A stretch of 64,000 nt of DNA, from NCBI GenBank assembly GCA_024426085.1, contig CP087974.1, forward strand, positions 4,320,001 to 4,384,000. Reading direction: 5' to 3'. Source of the stretch: Rhizobium sp. RCAM05350. Its GTDB lineage: Bacteria > Pseudomonadota > Alphaproteobacteria > Rhizobiales > Rhizobiaceae. This document shows, piece by piece, positions 31,652 to 42,031 of this stretch. Within the stretch, counting starts at the first letter, position 1. Every line of letters starts with the position of its first letter. The notes under the pieces are model-generated. The model searched no databases, was not told where the DNA came from, and saw only the letters and a list, made by a program, of their open reading frames with translations. The position numbers were made by a program, and so were the translations under genes.

Positions 31652-31942
31652 AAACAGTCTCCTCGACCAGTTTTGTCTTGAAGCGCGTTTCCCGCGTCCC
31701 CTTTATGATGGTTATCGTTGCGGCTTCTTCGCTGGATGGCGCCTGCGTTTTCGCAGTGTCACCACCTGTTCCCGTCTTCAATTTCATGACCGCAACTTAT
31801 CTTCATAGTGAATTTTTTTCCTCTCGGTCAAGTCTCTCTTTACTTTCGGCGGCCTCCCATAGGATAGTTTGGCCATATTGCCGGTGCATAAAGTGGTGCT
31901 TAAAGACCACCGGGCCGATTAGGCCTTCGGGCAGGAGCTGAG
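31652..31942. promoter_or_regulatory. Divergent promoter region between permease and tdm
   Basis: The region contains an inverted repeat GTGGT-8 bp-ACCAC at 31893-31910, close to tdm, and an AGGAG ribosome site just before the tdm ATG. No regulator gene is adjacent. Confidence 0.45.
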
Positions 31943-34314
31943 ATGACCGATTCCGGACGATTTGCCGGCACCTTAATGCCGCCCCGGCCCAGCACGATTC
32001 TGCGGCCGGGCATTCCCTGCCTTGGCCGCGGGTGTCGAGCGCTACCGCGTCAAAGGACGCGGGACGACGGTCGTCAAGGTCATGGCGGGTGACCGGATCA
32101 GCATCGAGGACGTCGAGGGTGGACAGCTTTGCGAGGTCAGCTTCATCGATATGAAAGGGCGGTTCAATGCGGCCGGTCTTGGTGTCGGGTTTTCACGGCC
32201 CGCTCATGGACTTCAGGAGATTCTTGCCCGCGATGAGGACAGCGCGCGGCGAACGCTGAGCGCCTTGAAACGGCGAAACGTCGATCCCGCAGGCGCGCAG
32301 GCGCTGGTAATATTCGGTGAAAGTTCGTCTCCGGGGGCTGCTGCAGAACTCACGATCGCGCTCGACGGACTGTTGATCGTCGCCGCTCCAGCGCCGCCAA
32401 TGGATGTGGAGGCACAGAATACGGCAACCGCGCTCGAACTGCGCGTGACCCCGCTCCAATATCGAGCGCAGCTATGAAGAGATGCTGCCGGAGCCGATGG
32501 CCGATCCGGTGCAGGATCTGCGCATTCAGGCGGCGAGGGCATCGGCCTATTTCGTGCGGGCCGGGGAGTTCATTCAGGTTATCGACGTCTCGGGCCGGCA
32601 ATGCACCGATTTTCAGGCTTTTTCGGCGCGCAAGGTCGATAAGGGGCTGGATCTGGCGCTCGATGCGACGGTGACGCGCACTTTGCTCGGGCGCAGCTAC
32701 CCGACGCCCGGTCTTCCGTCGAAGGCGTTCGACCGGGATTTCGAGCCTCTGGTGGAGATCGTCCAGGATACGGTCGGGCGTCACGATGCCTTCGCCACCG
32801 CCTGCAATTCACGCTACTACGACGACATGGGCTATCCCGGCCATGTCAATTGCACTGATAATTTCAACCATGCTTTGGCGCCCTATGGCATTGCGCCGCG
32901 CAAGGGCTGGGAAGCGCTCAACTATTTCTACAACACCAATGTCGACCACCATAACCAGCTCTATCTCGACGAACCCTGGTCACGGCCGGGCGATTATGTG
33001 CTGATGCGGGCGCTGACCGATCTGGTCTGCGTCTCGTCGTCCTGCCCGGACGATATCGATGCGGCCAATGCCTGGAACCCGACAGACATTCATGTCCGCA
33101 CCTATTCGGACAAGGAAAAATTCTCGCGTGCCGTCGCCATCCGAATGACCCCTGATGCAGAGCCCGAAATGACCCAGGAAACTGCCTTTCATCCGCGCTT
33201 GTCGGCACTGACGCGCAATCACACCGAATATCGCGGCTACTGGTTGCCGAACCGCTTCAACAATGAAGGGCCGATCGAGGAATACTGGGCCTGCCGGGAA
33301 AAGGCGGTGGTGATGGACCTATCGCCGCTCAGGAAATTCGAGGTGACGGGGCCGGACGCCGAGGCGCTGCTGCAATATTGCGTCACCCGCGACATCCGCA
33401 AGCTGTCACCCGGGCAGGTGGTCTATACGGCGATGTGCTACGAGAATGGCGGCATGATCGACGACGGCACGGTGTTCCGGCTGGGCGAGAACAATTTCCG
33501 CTGGATCGGCGGTGATGATGTCAGCGGTATCTGGCTGCGCGAGCAGGCGGAAAAGATGGGCTACAAGGCCTGGGTGCGCTCCTCCACCGACCAGATGCAC
33601 AATCTCGCCGTCCAGGGGCCGTTGAGCCGCGAGATCATCAAGGAAATCATCTGGACGGCACCCTCGCAGCCATCGATCGGCGAACTCGAATGGTTCCCCT
33701 TTGCCGTTGGCCGTATCGGCCATTTCGAAGGGGCGCCGGTCGTCGTTTCGCGCACCGGCTACACTGGCGAACTCGGCTATGAAATCTTCTGTCATCCGAA
33801 GGATGCGCTTGCCGTGTTCGATGCGGTCTGGGAAGCGGGCCAGAAGTATGGGCTGAAGCCGATGGGGCTGGAAGCGCTCGACATGGTCCGCATCGAGGCC
33901 GGTCTCGTGTTTGCGCATTACGATTTCTCCGACCAGACCGACCCGTTCGAGGCCGGCATCGGCTTCACCGTGCCTCTGAAATCGAAGACCGAGGATTTCA
34001 TTGGCCGCGAGGCGCTGATCAAGCGTAAGGAAAATCCGCGCTACAAGCTGGTCGGGCTCGATATCGATGCCAATGACGCCGTCGGCCATGGCGACACGGT
34101 TCATATCGGCCGCGCACAGGTCGGCGTCGTCACCAGTGCGACCCGCTCGCCGCTCCTGAAGAAGACGATCGCGCTGGCGCGGATGGATGTGCTGCATTCA
34201 GAGATTGGCACCGAAGTGGAAATCGGCAAGCTCGATGGCCAGCAGAAGCGGTTACCGGCGAAGATCGTGCCGTTTGCGCATTACGATCCGGAGAAGCTGA
34301 GGCCGCGATCGTAG
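31943..34314 (+). CDS. tdm: Trimethylamine N-oxide demethylase, two frame breaks
   Basis: About 790 residues with the two-part architecture of Tdm: an N-terminal DUF1989 (urea-carboxylase-associated-like) region and a C-terminal tetrahydrofolate-binding GcvT-like domain. DUF1989 features include VIDVSGRQCTDFQAFSARK and a Cys-rich stretch (GYPGHVNCTDNFNHALAPYG, LVCVSSSCPDDIDAANAW) that fits the zinc site. GcvT features include LQYCVTRDIRKLSPGQVVYT, VVVSRTGYTGELGYEIFCHP and MGLEALDMVRIEAGLVF. The family cleaves TMAO to dimethylamine and formaldehyde, with THF probably taking the formaldehyde. Breaks: 32018 (CCCGCC read as CCCTGCC) and 32449 (CCC read as CCCC). The tmm and dmm genes next door support the name. 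Confidence 0.88.
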
Positions 34315-34332
34315 GCCGATAGTGGCTGGCCG

Positions 34333-34948
34333 TCAGCTCGACTTACCCTGCGCTGTCGCAATCTGACGTGCCACCGCTTCGGAATCATTGGCAAGGGTGC
34401 GCATCTCCGAGGCGAGTACGGCAAAGCCGGCACCTGCCGTTCCGGCACGCGCCGCCTCGATACCGGCGTTGACGGCGAGCAGTTTCAGGTAGCGCAGCGA
34501 ATGCAGGATTTTCGGCGGTGCGCGAGGCGGTCGCGCGCATGTCGGCGGTCTGTTCGTCGATGCGTTGGTAGAGGGATTCGATGTTGACGATGCTGCCTTC
34601 GAGATAGAGCAGTTCGCCGTTCTCGTCCCAGACGCCGCCGCCGGTTTCCGTTACCCAGATGAAGTGACCGCTGTTGTGGCGGATGCGGTATTCCAGTGTC
34701 CAGTCGGTGCGGCTTTCCAGCGCCTTTCCGACCACTGCGTCCATGGCGGGTACGTCCTCCTCGCACATGATCGAGGTGAAGGTGCGCACGCGGTTGCCAA
34801 CGATCTCGTCGGTGGGATAGCCGAAGATCCGTTGAATGCCATCGGTCATGTCGAGCATCGTATAGTGCTCGTCGGCCCGGCACCGGTAGAGAAACCCGTT
34901 CATGCGGCCGAGAACGCTGCTCAGAAAGTCCATGGCTGATCCGGTCAT
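34333..34948 (-). CDS. PAS-domain protein ending in a chemoreceptor-tip-like helix, one frame break
   Basis: About 205 residues and no membrane segment. A PAS domain (MLDMTDGIQRIFGYPTDEIV, DWTLEYRIRHNSGHFIWVTE, LLYLEGSIVNIESLYQRIDE) is followed by part of a methyl-accepting signalling hairpin (LLAVNAGIEAARAGTAGAGF, AVLASEMRTLANDSEAVARQ). That is the conserved tip that binds CheW/CheA, but the long coiled coil is missing. The break near 34510 has one A gained on the minus strand. It lies between tdm and tmm and is convergent with tdm. It could be a soluble sensor for amine metabolism or a truncated chemoreceptor. Confidence 0.75.
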
Positions 34949-35062
34949 GGCTGGAGGGGGGCAAAAGACGAGTGAATTGATCTTCGAATATGTAGGCGCT
35001 CTAAAATCGTAGCGCCGAAGGCTGCAGCACTGGCCTTCGGCTATATCATCGGCAAAACGCGA

Positions 35063-36399
35063 TCAGTTCTTCAGATAGACTTCCAGCGTGTCATCCATCG
35101 CTTCCAGCCACGGTGTATGGTGTTTGGGCGCCATCGTGCCGGTCATCAGCGACTTGTAGGCGTTGTCGTGGAAGCCCATGATGTTTTCGGCCTTGTGGTG
35201 CTCCCATTCCATGAAGGTCTGGTTGGTGCCCTCGACGTCGAACTTCGGATAGTCAGTGTCCTCCAGCAGCTCGATGACGTAATCGCCCTGGAACCAGATC
35301 ATCTGCTCGGCATCCTCGAGCGTTTCCTCGCGGGCGCGCCACGTGTCGAAATGCGCCTTCATCTCATCCTTGGAGGGTAGCTTGATGCGGTCCATGATGA
35401 CGTCGTGGGCGAACCAGGCTTGGGCGTCGAACATGTTGAAGGTGTAGAACTGGTCCTGCATGCCGATATACATCAGCTGCGGATTGTCCTCGTAGACGAC
35501 GCCCTTGTAGAGGCTGTCGGACCACAGGCGGTTTGCCGTTTTCAGGCGCAAGTCATCGGGCAGGAACGGGAAGTGGTGGAGATAGCCGGTGCACAGGATC
35601 AGGGCATCGACTTCCTTGGTCGATCCATCAGCGAAATAGGCGGTCTTGTTGACCAGCTTTTGCAACAGCGGCCGTTCCTCGAAGCGCTCTGGCCATTTGA
35701 AGCCCATCGGCTTGGAGCGGTAGCTGGTGGTCACTGACTTGGCACCGTATTTCCAGCATTGCGAGCCGATGTCCTCGGCCGAATAGCTGCGGCCAACGAT
35801 CAGCACGTCCTTGTCCTTGAATTCCAGCGCATCGTGAAATCATGGGCATGCAGGACGCGTCCGCCAAAGGTCTTCACGCCTTCGAAATAGGGGACGTTCG
35901 GGGTCGAGAAGTGGCCGGACGCGACGACCACATAGTCGAAGATCTCGTCATACATCACGTCGTTGACGCGGTCGTGGGCGGTCACCGTGAAGGTCTTCGA
36001 TTCCTCGTCGAAACGGACCATGCGCACCGGCGTCGAGAAGCGCACCCATTTGCGCACATCGGCCTTTTCGACGCGGCCCTTGATGTAATCCCACAGCACG
36101 GCGCGGGGCGGGTAGGAGCCGATCGGCTTGCCGAAATGTTCCTCGAAGGAGTAGTCGGCGAATTCCAGGCATTCCTTTGGACCATTCGACCAGAGATAGC
36201 GGTACATGCTGCCGTGGACCGGCTCGCCATATTCGTCGAGGCCGGTGCGCCAGGTGTAGTTCCAGAGGCCGCCCCAGTCGGCCTGCTTTTCGAAGCAGAC
36301 CACTTCGGGGATATCAGCGCCTTTCTGGGCGGCGGACTGGAAGGCTCTCAATTGAGCAAGGCCAGATGGCCCTGCGCCGATCACGGCTACTCTGGTCAT
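35063..36399 (-). CDS. tmm: Trimethylamine monooxygenase (flavin-containing), one frame break
   Basis: About 446 residues, the size of bacterial Tmm. It oxidises trimethylamine to TMAO with NADPH and O2. FAD-binding GAGPSGLAQLRAFQSAAQ, the Tmm-typical stretch ADWGGLWNYTWRTGLDEYGE and PVHGSMYRYLWSNGPKE, the FMO fingerprint-like region VASGHFSTPNVPYFEG, the NADPH-binding VGRSYSAEDIGSQCWKYGAK and the C-terminal TGTMAPKHHTPWLEAMDD are all present. The break near 35837 (CC read as C) hides HAHDFHDALEFKDKDVLIVG. It is the last gene after the dmm genes on the same strand, about 190 bp beyond a repeat element. Confidence 0.93.
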
Positions 36400-36469
36400 G
36401 TGTGTCAGTTCCCTTTTTGTGTCGTTGTCAGTGTTCTCGGTCGTTGCCGATCATCTAGCTTCAAAGACT

Positions 36470-36582
36470 GCCCCTCACCCTAGCCCTCTCCCCGCAGGCG
36501 GGGAGAGGGGACGATCGAGGCTGCCGCTTGTTCCTTCTCCCCGTTCACGGGGAGAAGGTGCCTGACAGGGCGGATGAGGGGC
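36470..36582. repeat. Rhizobial intergenic palindromic repeat element (copy 1)
   Basis: Two GC-rich hairpins in tandem: CCCTCTCCCCGC/GCGGGGAGAGGG and CCTTCTCCCCG/CGGGGAGAAGG, bounded by GCCCCTCA and TGAGGGGC as outer inverted ends. The second hairpin plus the tail GACAGGGCGGATGAGGGGC recurs at about 44575-44628. It resembles RIME/REP-type elements of Rhizobiaceae. Confidence 0.75.
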
Positions 36583-36591
36583 AGCCGTTTC

Positions 36592-37631
36592 TCAATCCGG
36601 AAAAATGCCTGCACTCGTTGGTGCCCCGTCATCGTATTTCGCCAACCAATCCAGCATGATCGGCCGGTTGCGGGAGAGGCCCTTGTAGTCGACGATCTCG
36701 AGCGGTAGGCTTTTCAGCACGCGCGGTAGGCGGCGGCCCCATTTGGGCACGGTCACCAGTTCATCGAAGCTAATCAGATAGCAGCGGATGACGAAGAGGA
36801 TGGCGTTGGAACGCGGCAGGCGCCAGAGGCTCTGCAGTTCGACGCGCAGATGCATCTTCTCGCCGACGTTCTCGGGCGTCACCGTGGCGCGATCCGGCCC
36901 CCATTTGTGGTAGTTTTCCGGTGAGGTATCGAGCCGTGGATTGACCGTCATCGTCCAGTTCAGGCGGCGTGTCGGCTTGCCCTGCTGCAGATTGAGCAGG
37001 AATTTCAGCGCCCGGTCGAAGACGCCGATCTGGTGGGCGAGCGGCACGGGGCCGTGCCATTCCATGAAGTTCATGCCGATGTCGAAATCAAGCGACCAGT
37101 CGGCCTGGGTGGTGACCATGCCGGCATCCATCCAGAGATTGTTGTCACGCTGGTCGACGATGCAGAAATCGCCCTGGGCCTGCCTTGTGATGTATTCCAT
37201 CGGCGGATGGGGCAGGGTGGACGGGTCCCCGAAGGTGAAGGTGTCGTCAATGCCCATCGGCCGGTTGATCCAGCGCCAGCGGTCGCCGTTCTTTTCCAAT
37301 GTGAAGTGTTCGGGATAGTCCTGCGCCTGATGTTCCATCAGGAGTTCCAGCGTATCCCATTGCGCCGCCATCATATGCGGCAGGGCCTGGCAGCGCAGCG
37401 GATCCTCCTTCAGCACCAGCGCCCGGTCCTGCATCTCGGCGACATAGTGTTCGTCGACGTCGATCAGGTTTTCGAAGACGCTGTCTTGTCTCCCCGAACA
37501 TGCGGCTCCATGTTGACCGAATACATGTATTCGTCGCGGTCGAAGGGGAAGGGAAAGCGCCTGATGTTGTAGAGGCTGTTGCGGAAGGTGAAGTCGTCGT
37601 GGAACGTTTCGCTCCTGAACGTGATGGTCAT
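36592..37631 (-). CDS. DUF3445 haem-dependent oxidative N-demethylase subunit (dimethylamine monooxygenase), one frame break
   Basis: About 347 residues. DUF3445 proteins are the haem-binding catalytic subunits of dimethylamine monooxygenase / haem-dependent oxidative N-demethylase, which converts dimethylamine to methylamine and formaldehyde. Recognisable stretches are RRFPFPFDRDEYMYSVNMEP, DPLRCQALPHMMAAQWDTL, QAQGDFCIVDQRDNNLWMDA, MNFMEWHGPVPLAHQIGVFD and LRVELQSLWRLPRSNAILFV. The break near 37485 has lost one G and hides RGDKDSVFENLIDVDEHYVA. The published dmmD label may apply to this subunit; I leave the symbol blank because I am unsure of the letter. Part of a four-gene set. Confidence 0.85.
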
Positions 37632-37664
37632 CTGTCCGGTCCCCCTTCTGTCTGAGTACGACTG

Positions 37665-38631
37665 TTAGAGTTGAAGAACGAGTTGCTGGCCTTTGAACCG
37701 CGAGACGCAGATCATGACTTTCTTGCCGGACGCCTTTTCCTCGTCCGACAGGTAGATGTCGTTGTGCTCCAGCGTGCCGTCACAGGAGAGCACTTCCGTT
37801 TCGCACTGGCCGCAGGCGCCGCCGCGGCACATGTAGGGAGCATCGCAGCCATGGGCTTCGGCTGCCTCCAGAATGCTCTGGTGCTCGCCGACGGTCATGT
37901 GGATGTTGGATTTTTCGAGGAACACCTGGAACGGCAGGCCGGCGGGCGGCGCGAGGAACCGTTCCGAATGCAGGTTTTCCTTCGGCCAGCCGGCTTTCAG
38001 CGCACGTCATCAGCACGCCGTCGATCATGCCGGCCGGGCCTGCAAACATAAAGATGCGTGCCGAGCGGCTGGTTGTCGGCGATTTCGGCAACGGGAGTGT
38101 AGGTCTTTTCCTCGTCGACATGGATCTTGATGCGGCGTGGACCGTAGCGGTCGAGCAGTTGCTGCCAATAGGCGCCATGCGAACGGGAGCGGATGGCGTA
38201 GTGTAGTTCAAACGCGATGTTGTCGCGGCTGAATTGCTCCATCATGGCGATGAACGGGGTAATGCCGATACCGCCGGCAAACAGGATGTGCTTGCGGCCG
38301 CGATGGTCAGGCGCGAACAGATTGACCGGCTGGCTGACGGTCAGTTGATCGCCGGGGCGGACCTGTTCGTGCATGAAGATCGAGCCGCCGTGGAATTCGG
38401 CACCCTCAGCACGCTGATTTCATAGGCGCTGTTGTCGTCGGGATTGGACATCAGCGAATAGGGATTGCGGCGCAATAGGCCATTGTCGTTCATCGAGACG
38501 ACGACATGGGCGCCGCCGGAAAAGAACGGCATGGGATGGCCGTCCAGCCGCTCGAAGCGGAAGCGTTTGACGAGATCGGTTACCTGCGTCACCGCTGCAA
38601 CCCGCACAGGCATGTCAGTGTTGAGGCTCAC
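37665..38631 (-). CDS. Flavin/NAD(P)H/2Fe-2S reductase subunit of dimethylamine monooxygenase, three frame breaks
   Basis: About 322 residues, phthalate-dioxygenase-reductase type. Flavin motif RRNPYSLMSNP, nucleotide motif ILFAGGIGITPFIAMMEQF, then YVCGPAGMIDG after correction, and a C-terminal plant-type ferredoxin with YMCRGGACGQCETEV and a fourth Cys in VMICVSR. It should pass electrons from NAD(P)H to the haem subunit. Breaks: about 38398 (one G lost), 38041 (CG read as CAG on the minus strand) and about 38000 (one GC unit lost). The GTG start overlaps the dmmA stop. Confidence 0.88.
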
Positions 38632-39233
38632 GGGAACATCTCCTCAGGGGCTGGGGCAGTACCCGGTTCTTCTGCATCGATGTTGACGCCCTGGAAGGCG
38701 CCGAGGCGTCTGGAGTAATGGTCGCGCACCAGGAGCGGCAGGCCGCAATGGCTGCAGGCAAAGGGGCTGGTGGTCACATTGTCGGTAATGCCCTTGCAGT
38801 GAACGCACTGCACCCGGCGCGCCGTCGAGCCGCGATGTTCGGTATGGATCGAGTTGAAATCGATGCCGAACTCCAGCGCCACCTGCATGATCTGGCCGAT
38901 AAAGCCTTCGGTGCCGGCGATATAGAGCCGCGTTCCCATCCGCGCCTGCTCAAGACAGGCGCGCAGGCGAAACAGAAGCGGCTGAAGCGTCGGCGCCTGC
39001 CAGAAAATATCGGGAGACAGAGCCGACAGCACCGCGTCATAGGCTTTGGGCGCTGCCCCTGCGGCCAGATAGAGGATTTCCGATTTTGCCAGGAAATCCT
39101 TGCCCTTCAATTCCACCTGATCGGTGAGGGCGGCTGCCCCTTCGCCCTCAAGGACGAAGAGGTGGCGCTTTGCGTGGGGATCGATGTCGAGCCCCTTATA
39201 TTCCGGCCTACTTTTGATCCCTTGTACGAGCAT
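38628..39233 (-). CDS. dmmA: DmmA-like dimethylamine monooxygenase subunit
   Basis: Intact, 201 residues. The protein has a central region (LAAGAAPKAYDAVLSALSPD, GTRLYIAGTEGFIGQIMQVA, EFGIDFNSIHTEHRG) and a C-terminal pair of CxxC motifs (CVHCKG and CSHCG) that could bind zinc or iron in a rubredoxin-like knuckle, followed by LLVRDHYSRRLGAFQGV. This matches the DmmA-like family that always accompanies DUF3445 proteins in dimethylamine monooxygenase clusters. It is translationally coupled to the reductase gene. Confidence 0.82.
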   Translation of the reverse strand: MLVQGIKSRPEYKGLDIDPHAKRHLFVLEGEGAAALTDQVELKGKDFLAKSEILYLAAGAAPKAYDAVLSALSPDIFWQAPTLQPLLFRLRACLEQARMGTRLYIAGTEGFIGQIMQVALEFGIDFNSIHTEHRGSTARRVQCVHCKGITDNVTTSPFACSHCGLPLLVRDHYSRRLGAFQGVNIDAEEPGTAPAPEEMFP

Positions 39234-39237
39234 GCCG

Positions 39238-40372
39238 TCAGCCTTGCGCCGTCCGCTTCGTTTTCTTCGGGTCGTCGAAGGTGATCGTGTGGGCGATGGC
39301 CGGGGCGTTGACGGTCTTGCCCTTCACTTCGAGCTTTGTGCCCTGGATGGCATAGGGAACCTCGACGCGCATGATCGCCATCGAGCGGTTGGTGAGCTTG
39401 GAGTAGGACGGGCAGGTGATGACGCCCACCTTCTTGTCGCCGGCCCAGACCTCGTCGCCGAGATCGGTCGGACCATCGGCCTCGACCAGCAAGCCGAAGA
39501 TCTTGAAGCGCTCCTTGCCCTTGAGGCGGGCATGTTCCTCGGCGCCGCGGAAACCGGTCTTGCCGGGGCTGACGGTGAAATCCAGGCCGAGTTCCCACAG
39601 GCTGTCGCCGGGCTGCTCGTTGGCGAAGGGATACATCTGTGAATTGTCGTAGGGATAAAACAGCAGGTAGCTTTCGACGCGCAGCATGTCGAGAACGCTG
39701 AAGCAGACGGGGATGATGCCCATCGCCTTGCCTTCATCGACGATCCGGTCCCAGACCATGCCGGCATCCTGGCCGCGTACGAAGATTTCGTAGCCGCGCT
39801 CGCCGGTATAGCCGGTGCGCGAGATCATCACCGGAGCGCCGAACAGCGTCGTCTGCATGTGATGGAAATATTTGAGATCGCGGATGCCGGGCACGTATTT
39901 TTCGAGATAGTCGACGGCAAGCGGCCCCTGCAGCGACAGGTCGTGCAGGTCGTCATCGAACAGCACGGCGCAATTGCGGCCCTGTGCCTGCTTGACGATT
40001 TCCTCGAAACCGGAGCCCCGAGCCGTGCACCAGCATCCAGGAATTCGGGCCGGTGCGGTAGACGATGCAATCGTCGGTGAAATGGCCACGATCATTGAGC
40101 ATGCAGGCATAGACAGACTTGCCGGGATAGACCTTCGTCATGTCGTGGGTGGTGATGTATTCCAGGATGGCGATCGCATGCGGGCCGACGAGATGGACCT
40201 TCTTCAGGCCGGAGACATCCATGATGCCGGCCTTGGTGCGCACGGCGATGTGTTCTTCGTAGATATCCTTGTCGTAGGTCCAGGCGGTTCCCATGCCGCT
40301 CCAGTCCTCAAGGTTCGATCCCAATGCCCGATGTCGGTCGCCTAAGGCGGAAAAACGCCAGCTAAGTGCCAT
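39238..40372 (-). CDS. GcvT-like tetrahydrofolate-binding subunit of the dimethylamine monooxygenase cluster, one frame break
   Basis: About 378 residues, glycine-cleavage T-protein / DMSP-demethylase family. N-terminus MALSWRFSALGDRHRALGSN; motifs AGIMDVSGLKKVHLVGPHAI, DDCIVYRTGPNSWMLVHGSG, MISRTGYTGERGYEIFVRGQ, SVLDMLRVESYLLFYPYDNS and VGVITCPSYSKLTNRSMAIM. The probable role is capture of the formaldehyde released from dimethylamine as methylene-THF. The break near 40018 reads GGG as GGGG. First gene of the group that continues through dmmA, the reductase and DUF3445 to tmm. Confidence 0.85.
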
Positions 40373-40600
40373 GATTTGTTCCCTTATTTATTTCACTCTG
40401 TGGAAATAATTATTCCTGAGTATATTCGCGTTTTTGGGAACGGCAAGCCCACGATGTGGATTTCTCGCCGGAAATTGCGGTGTCGTGAACAGTGAAAGTC
40501 GTACCGCTTTTGCGCGCCAGTAGTCCTGAGTATGGGCATTCAACGCCGGGTAGGCGGCATTTTCAAGTGGCAAAAATAATGGAGGGTATCCGAAAACAAG

Positions 40601-40627
40601 AATGCCCGGATCAAGGGTCCGGGCATT
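40601..40627 (-). terminator. Hairpin terminator after the DUF982 gene
   Basis: AATGCCCGGA and TCCGGGCATT pair around a 7-nt loop; on the minus strand the stem is followed by CTTGTTTTC. It lies 24 bp past the DUF982 stop. Confidence 0.75.
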
Positions 40628-40650
40628 GGGATCGCTTGGCTGACGGGGAA

Positions 40651-40899
40651 TCAGGCGAGCAGGCCTTCTTCCTTCATGGCGGCGATAAACGAGGCCCAGG
40701 CTTTCTGCGGGCTGCGGATGCCATCGAGAGCGTCGAGGCAATGCTGCAGGGCGCGGCGGTAGGCAAGGCCACGCCTGCCGGGCCAGCGGCGCAGGAACTC
40801 GACGGCGTCCCATGCGGTGGCGATGATATTTTCCTGGCTCTGCTTGATGATCACTCTGACGGGGGTTGGAAAGCGTTTGTAACTCAACGTCGTCCTCAT
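40651..40899 (-). CDS. DUF982 protein
   Basis: Intact, 82 residues: MRTTLSYKRFPTPVRVIIKQ at the N-terminus, then IIATAWDAVEFLRRWPGRRG and RRALQHCLDALDGIRSPQKA. DUF982 proteins are small, rhizobia-specific, plasmid- and chromosome-borne proteins of unknown function; the WDAVEFLRRWPGRRG motif is diagnostic. Monocistronic, with its own terminator. Confidence 0.85.
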   Translation of the reverse strand: MRTTLSYKRFPTPVRVIIKQSQENIIATAWDAVEFLRRWPGRRGLAYRRALQHCLDALDGIRSPQKAWASFIAAMKEEGLLA

Positions 40900-41062
40900 G
40901 CTGCTTCTTGAAATTGCAGCACCCTAACGTCCGAGATTCTGAGAAGGTTCCAGCCATGACTCCATTTCGGAATCTGCTTGAATAACGATATTCTGAACAA
41001 CGGGATAGGCCTCTGGGGCCGAGCGCGGGGGACGTTTTGGGGACGTTTTGCCTTTGCGGGCG

Positions 41063-41766
41063 TTAAAGTTTGAAGGCTTCCCGCAGGTCGCTGCCCTTGT
41101 TTTCGCGCATGTCGAGGTCGGCTTCGATATGGTCGATATGATGGACCATCAGGTGGCAGGCGCGGTCGAGATCGCCGCGTTCGATGGCGGTGACAATGTC
41201 CTGATGCTCCTGGTGGCCGCAGCTTGAAATGGCCGATTGTCCATAGAGCGCGATGACCAGTGACGAGCGGGCGACGAGTTCGTCCATGAACCGCTGCATG
41301 ACGGCATTGCCGGTCATCGAGGCAAGCATCAGGTGGAAATCGCCCGAGGCCTTGATCTCGGCACGCCGCGCCGTCTGGCCGCGCTCGTTCATCAGGCGGC
41401 CTTCCTCCATCAGCAATTGCCGCAGATGCTGGAAATGCGACGGATCCATATGTTTTGCGGCTTCTCGCAGAATGCCCGGCTCGATTATCCGGCGGGTAGC
41501 GAAGATCTGACGCGCTTCCTCGGGCGAGGGGTAGGCGACGAAGGCGCCGCGGTTTTCTCGACGCTGACGAGACCTTCATAGGAAAGCGCCTGCAGGGCAC
41601 CGCGCACCAGCGTGCGGCTGACGTTGAACAGGGCACCGACATCGGCTTCCGAAAGCTTGGTGCCGGGTGCAAGCCGGCGATCGACGATCGCATCGTGGAT
41701 GGAGTCGTGGATATAATGCGTGCTGACGTCGATCTGTTCTTCGGCGGGCGCTGCTGCGGTTTTCAT
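41063..41766 (-). CDS. GntR-family (FCD domain) regulator, one frame break
   Basis: About 234 residues. Winged helix: YIHDSIHDAIVDRRLAPGTK, LSEADVGALFNVSRTLVRGA, LQALSYEGLVSVEKNRGAFV. FCD effector domain: ASGDFHLMLASMTGNAVMQR and GHQEHQDIVTAIERGDLDRA, with the usual metal-binding His residues. The break near 41555 has lost one A. It is divergent from the potA-type operon at 42032, which it probably controls, via the palindrome at 41853. Confidence 0.85.
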
Positions 41767-41852
41767 CAAGTCTTGTTCCGGGTTCACAGTGCTTATCCTA
41801 GCGTTCTTTTCGGGCGAAGTTAACCGGAATTTGTCGGCATATGTTTGGTGAA

Positions 41853-41864
41853 ATTGTATACAAT
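41853..41864. promoter_or_regulatory. Candidate GntR operator in the 41.8 kb divergent promoter
   Basis: ATTGTATACAAT is a perfect 12-bp palindrome, of the TTGTATACAA form often bound by FCD-type GntR proteins. It lies 87 bp upstream of the regulator start and about 170 bp upstream of the transporter start. Confidence 0.6.
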
Positions 41865-42031
41865 ATGTTGATCGCATTGCAGACAAACGCTTATATTTTA
41901 AGCAATCCTTAAGTTGTCCAAAATTGCAGCTGTCCTAGCCCGCGGAAATTTACCGATGAATTTCAGAGATTTGTTGCGGTGCACCCAGTCTGGCACGCTT
42001 GATGCATTGCTCTTCCCGTCACAGGGGAGAC

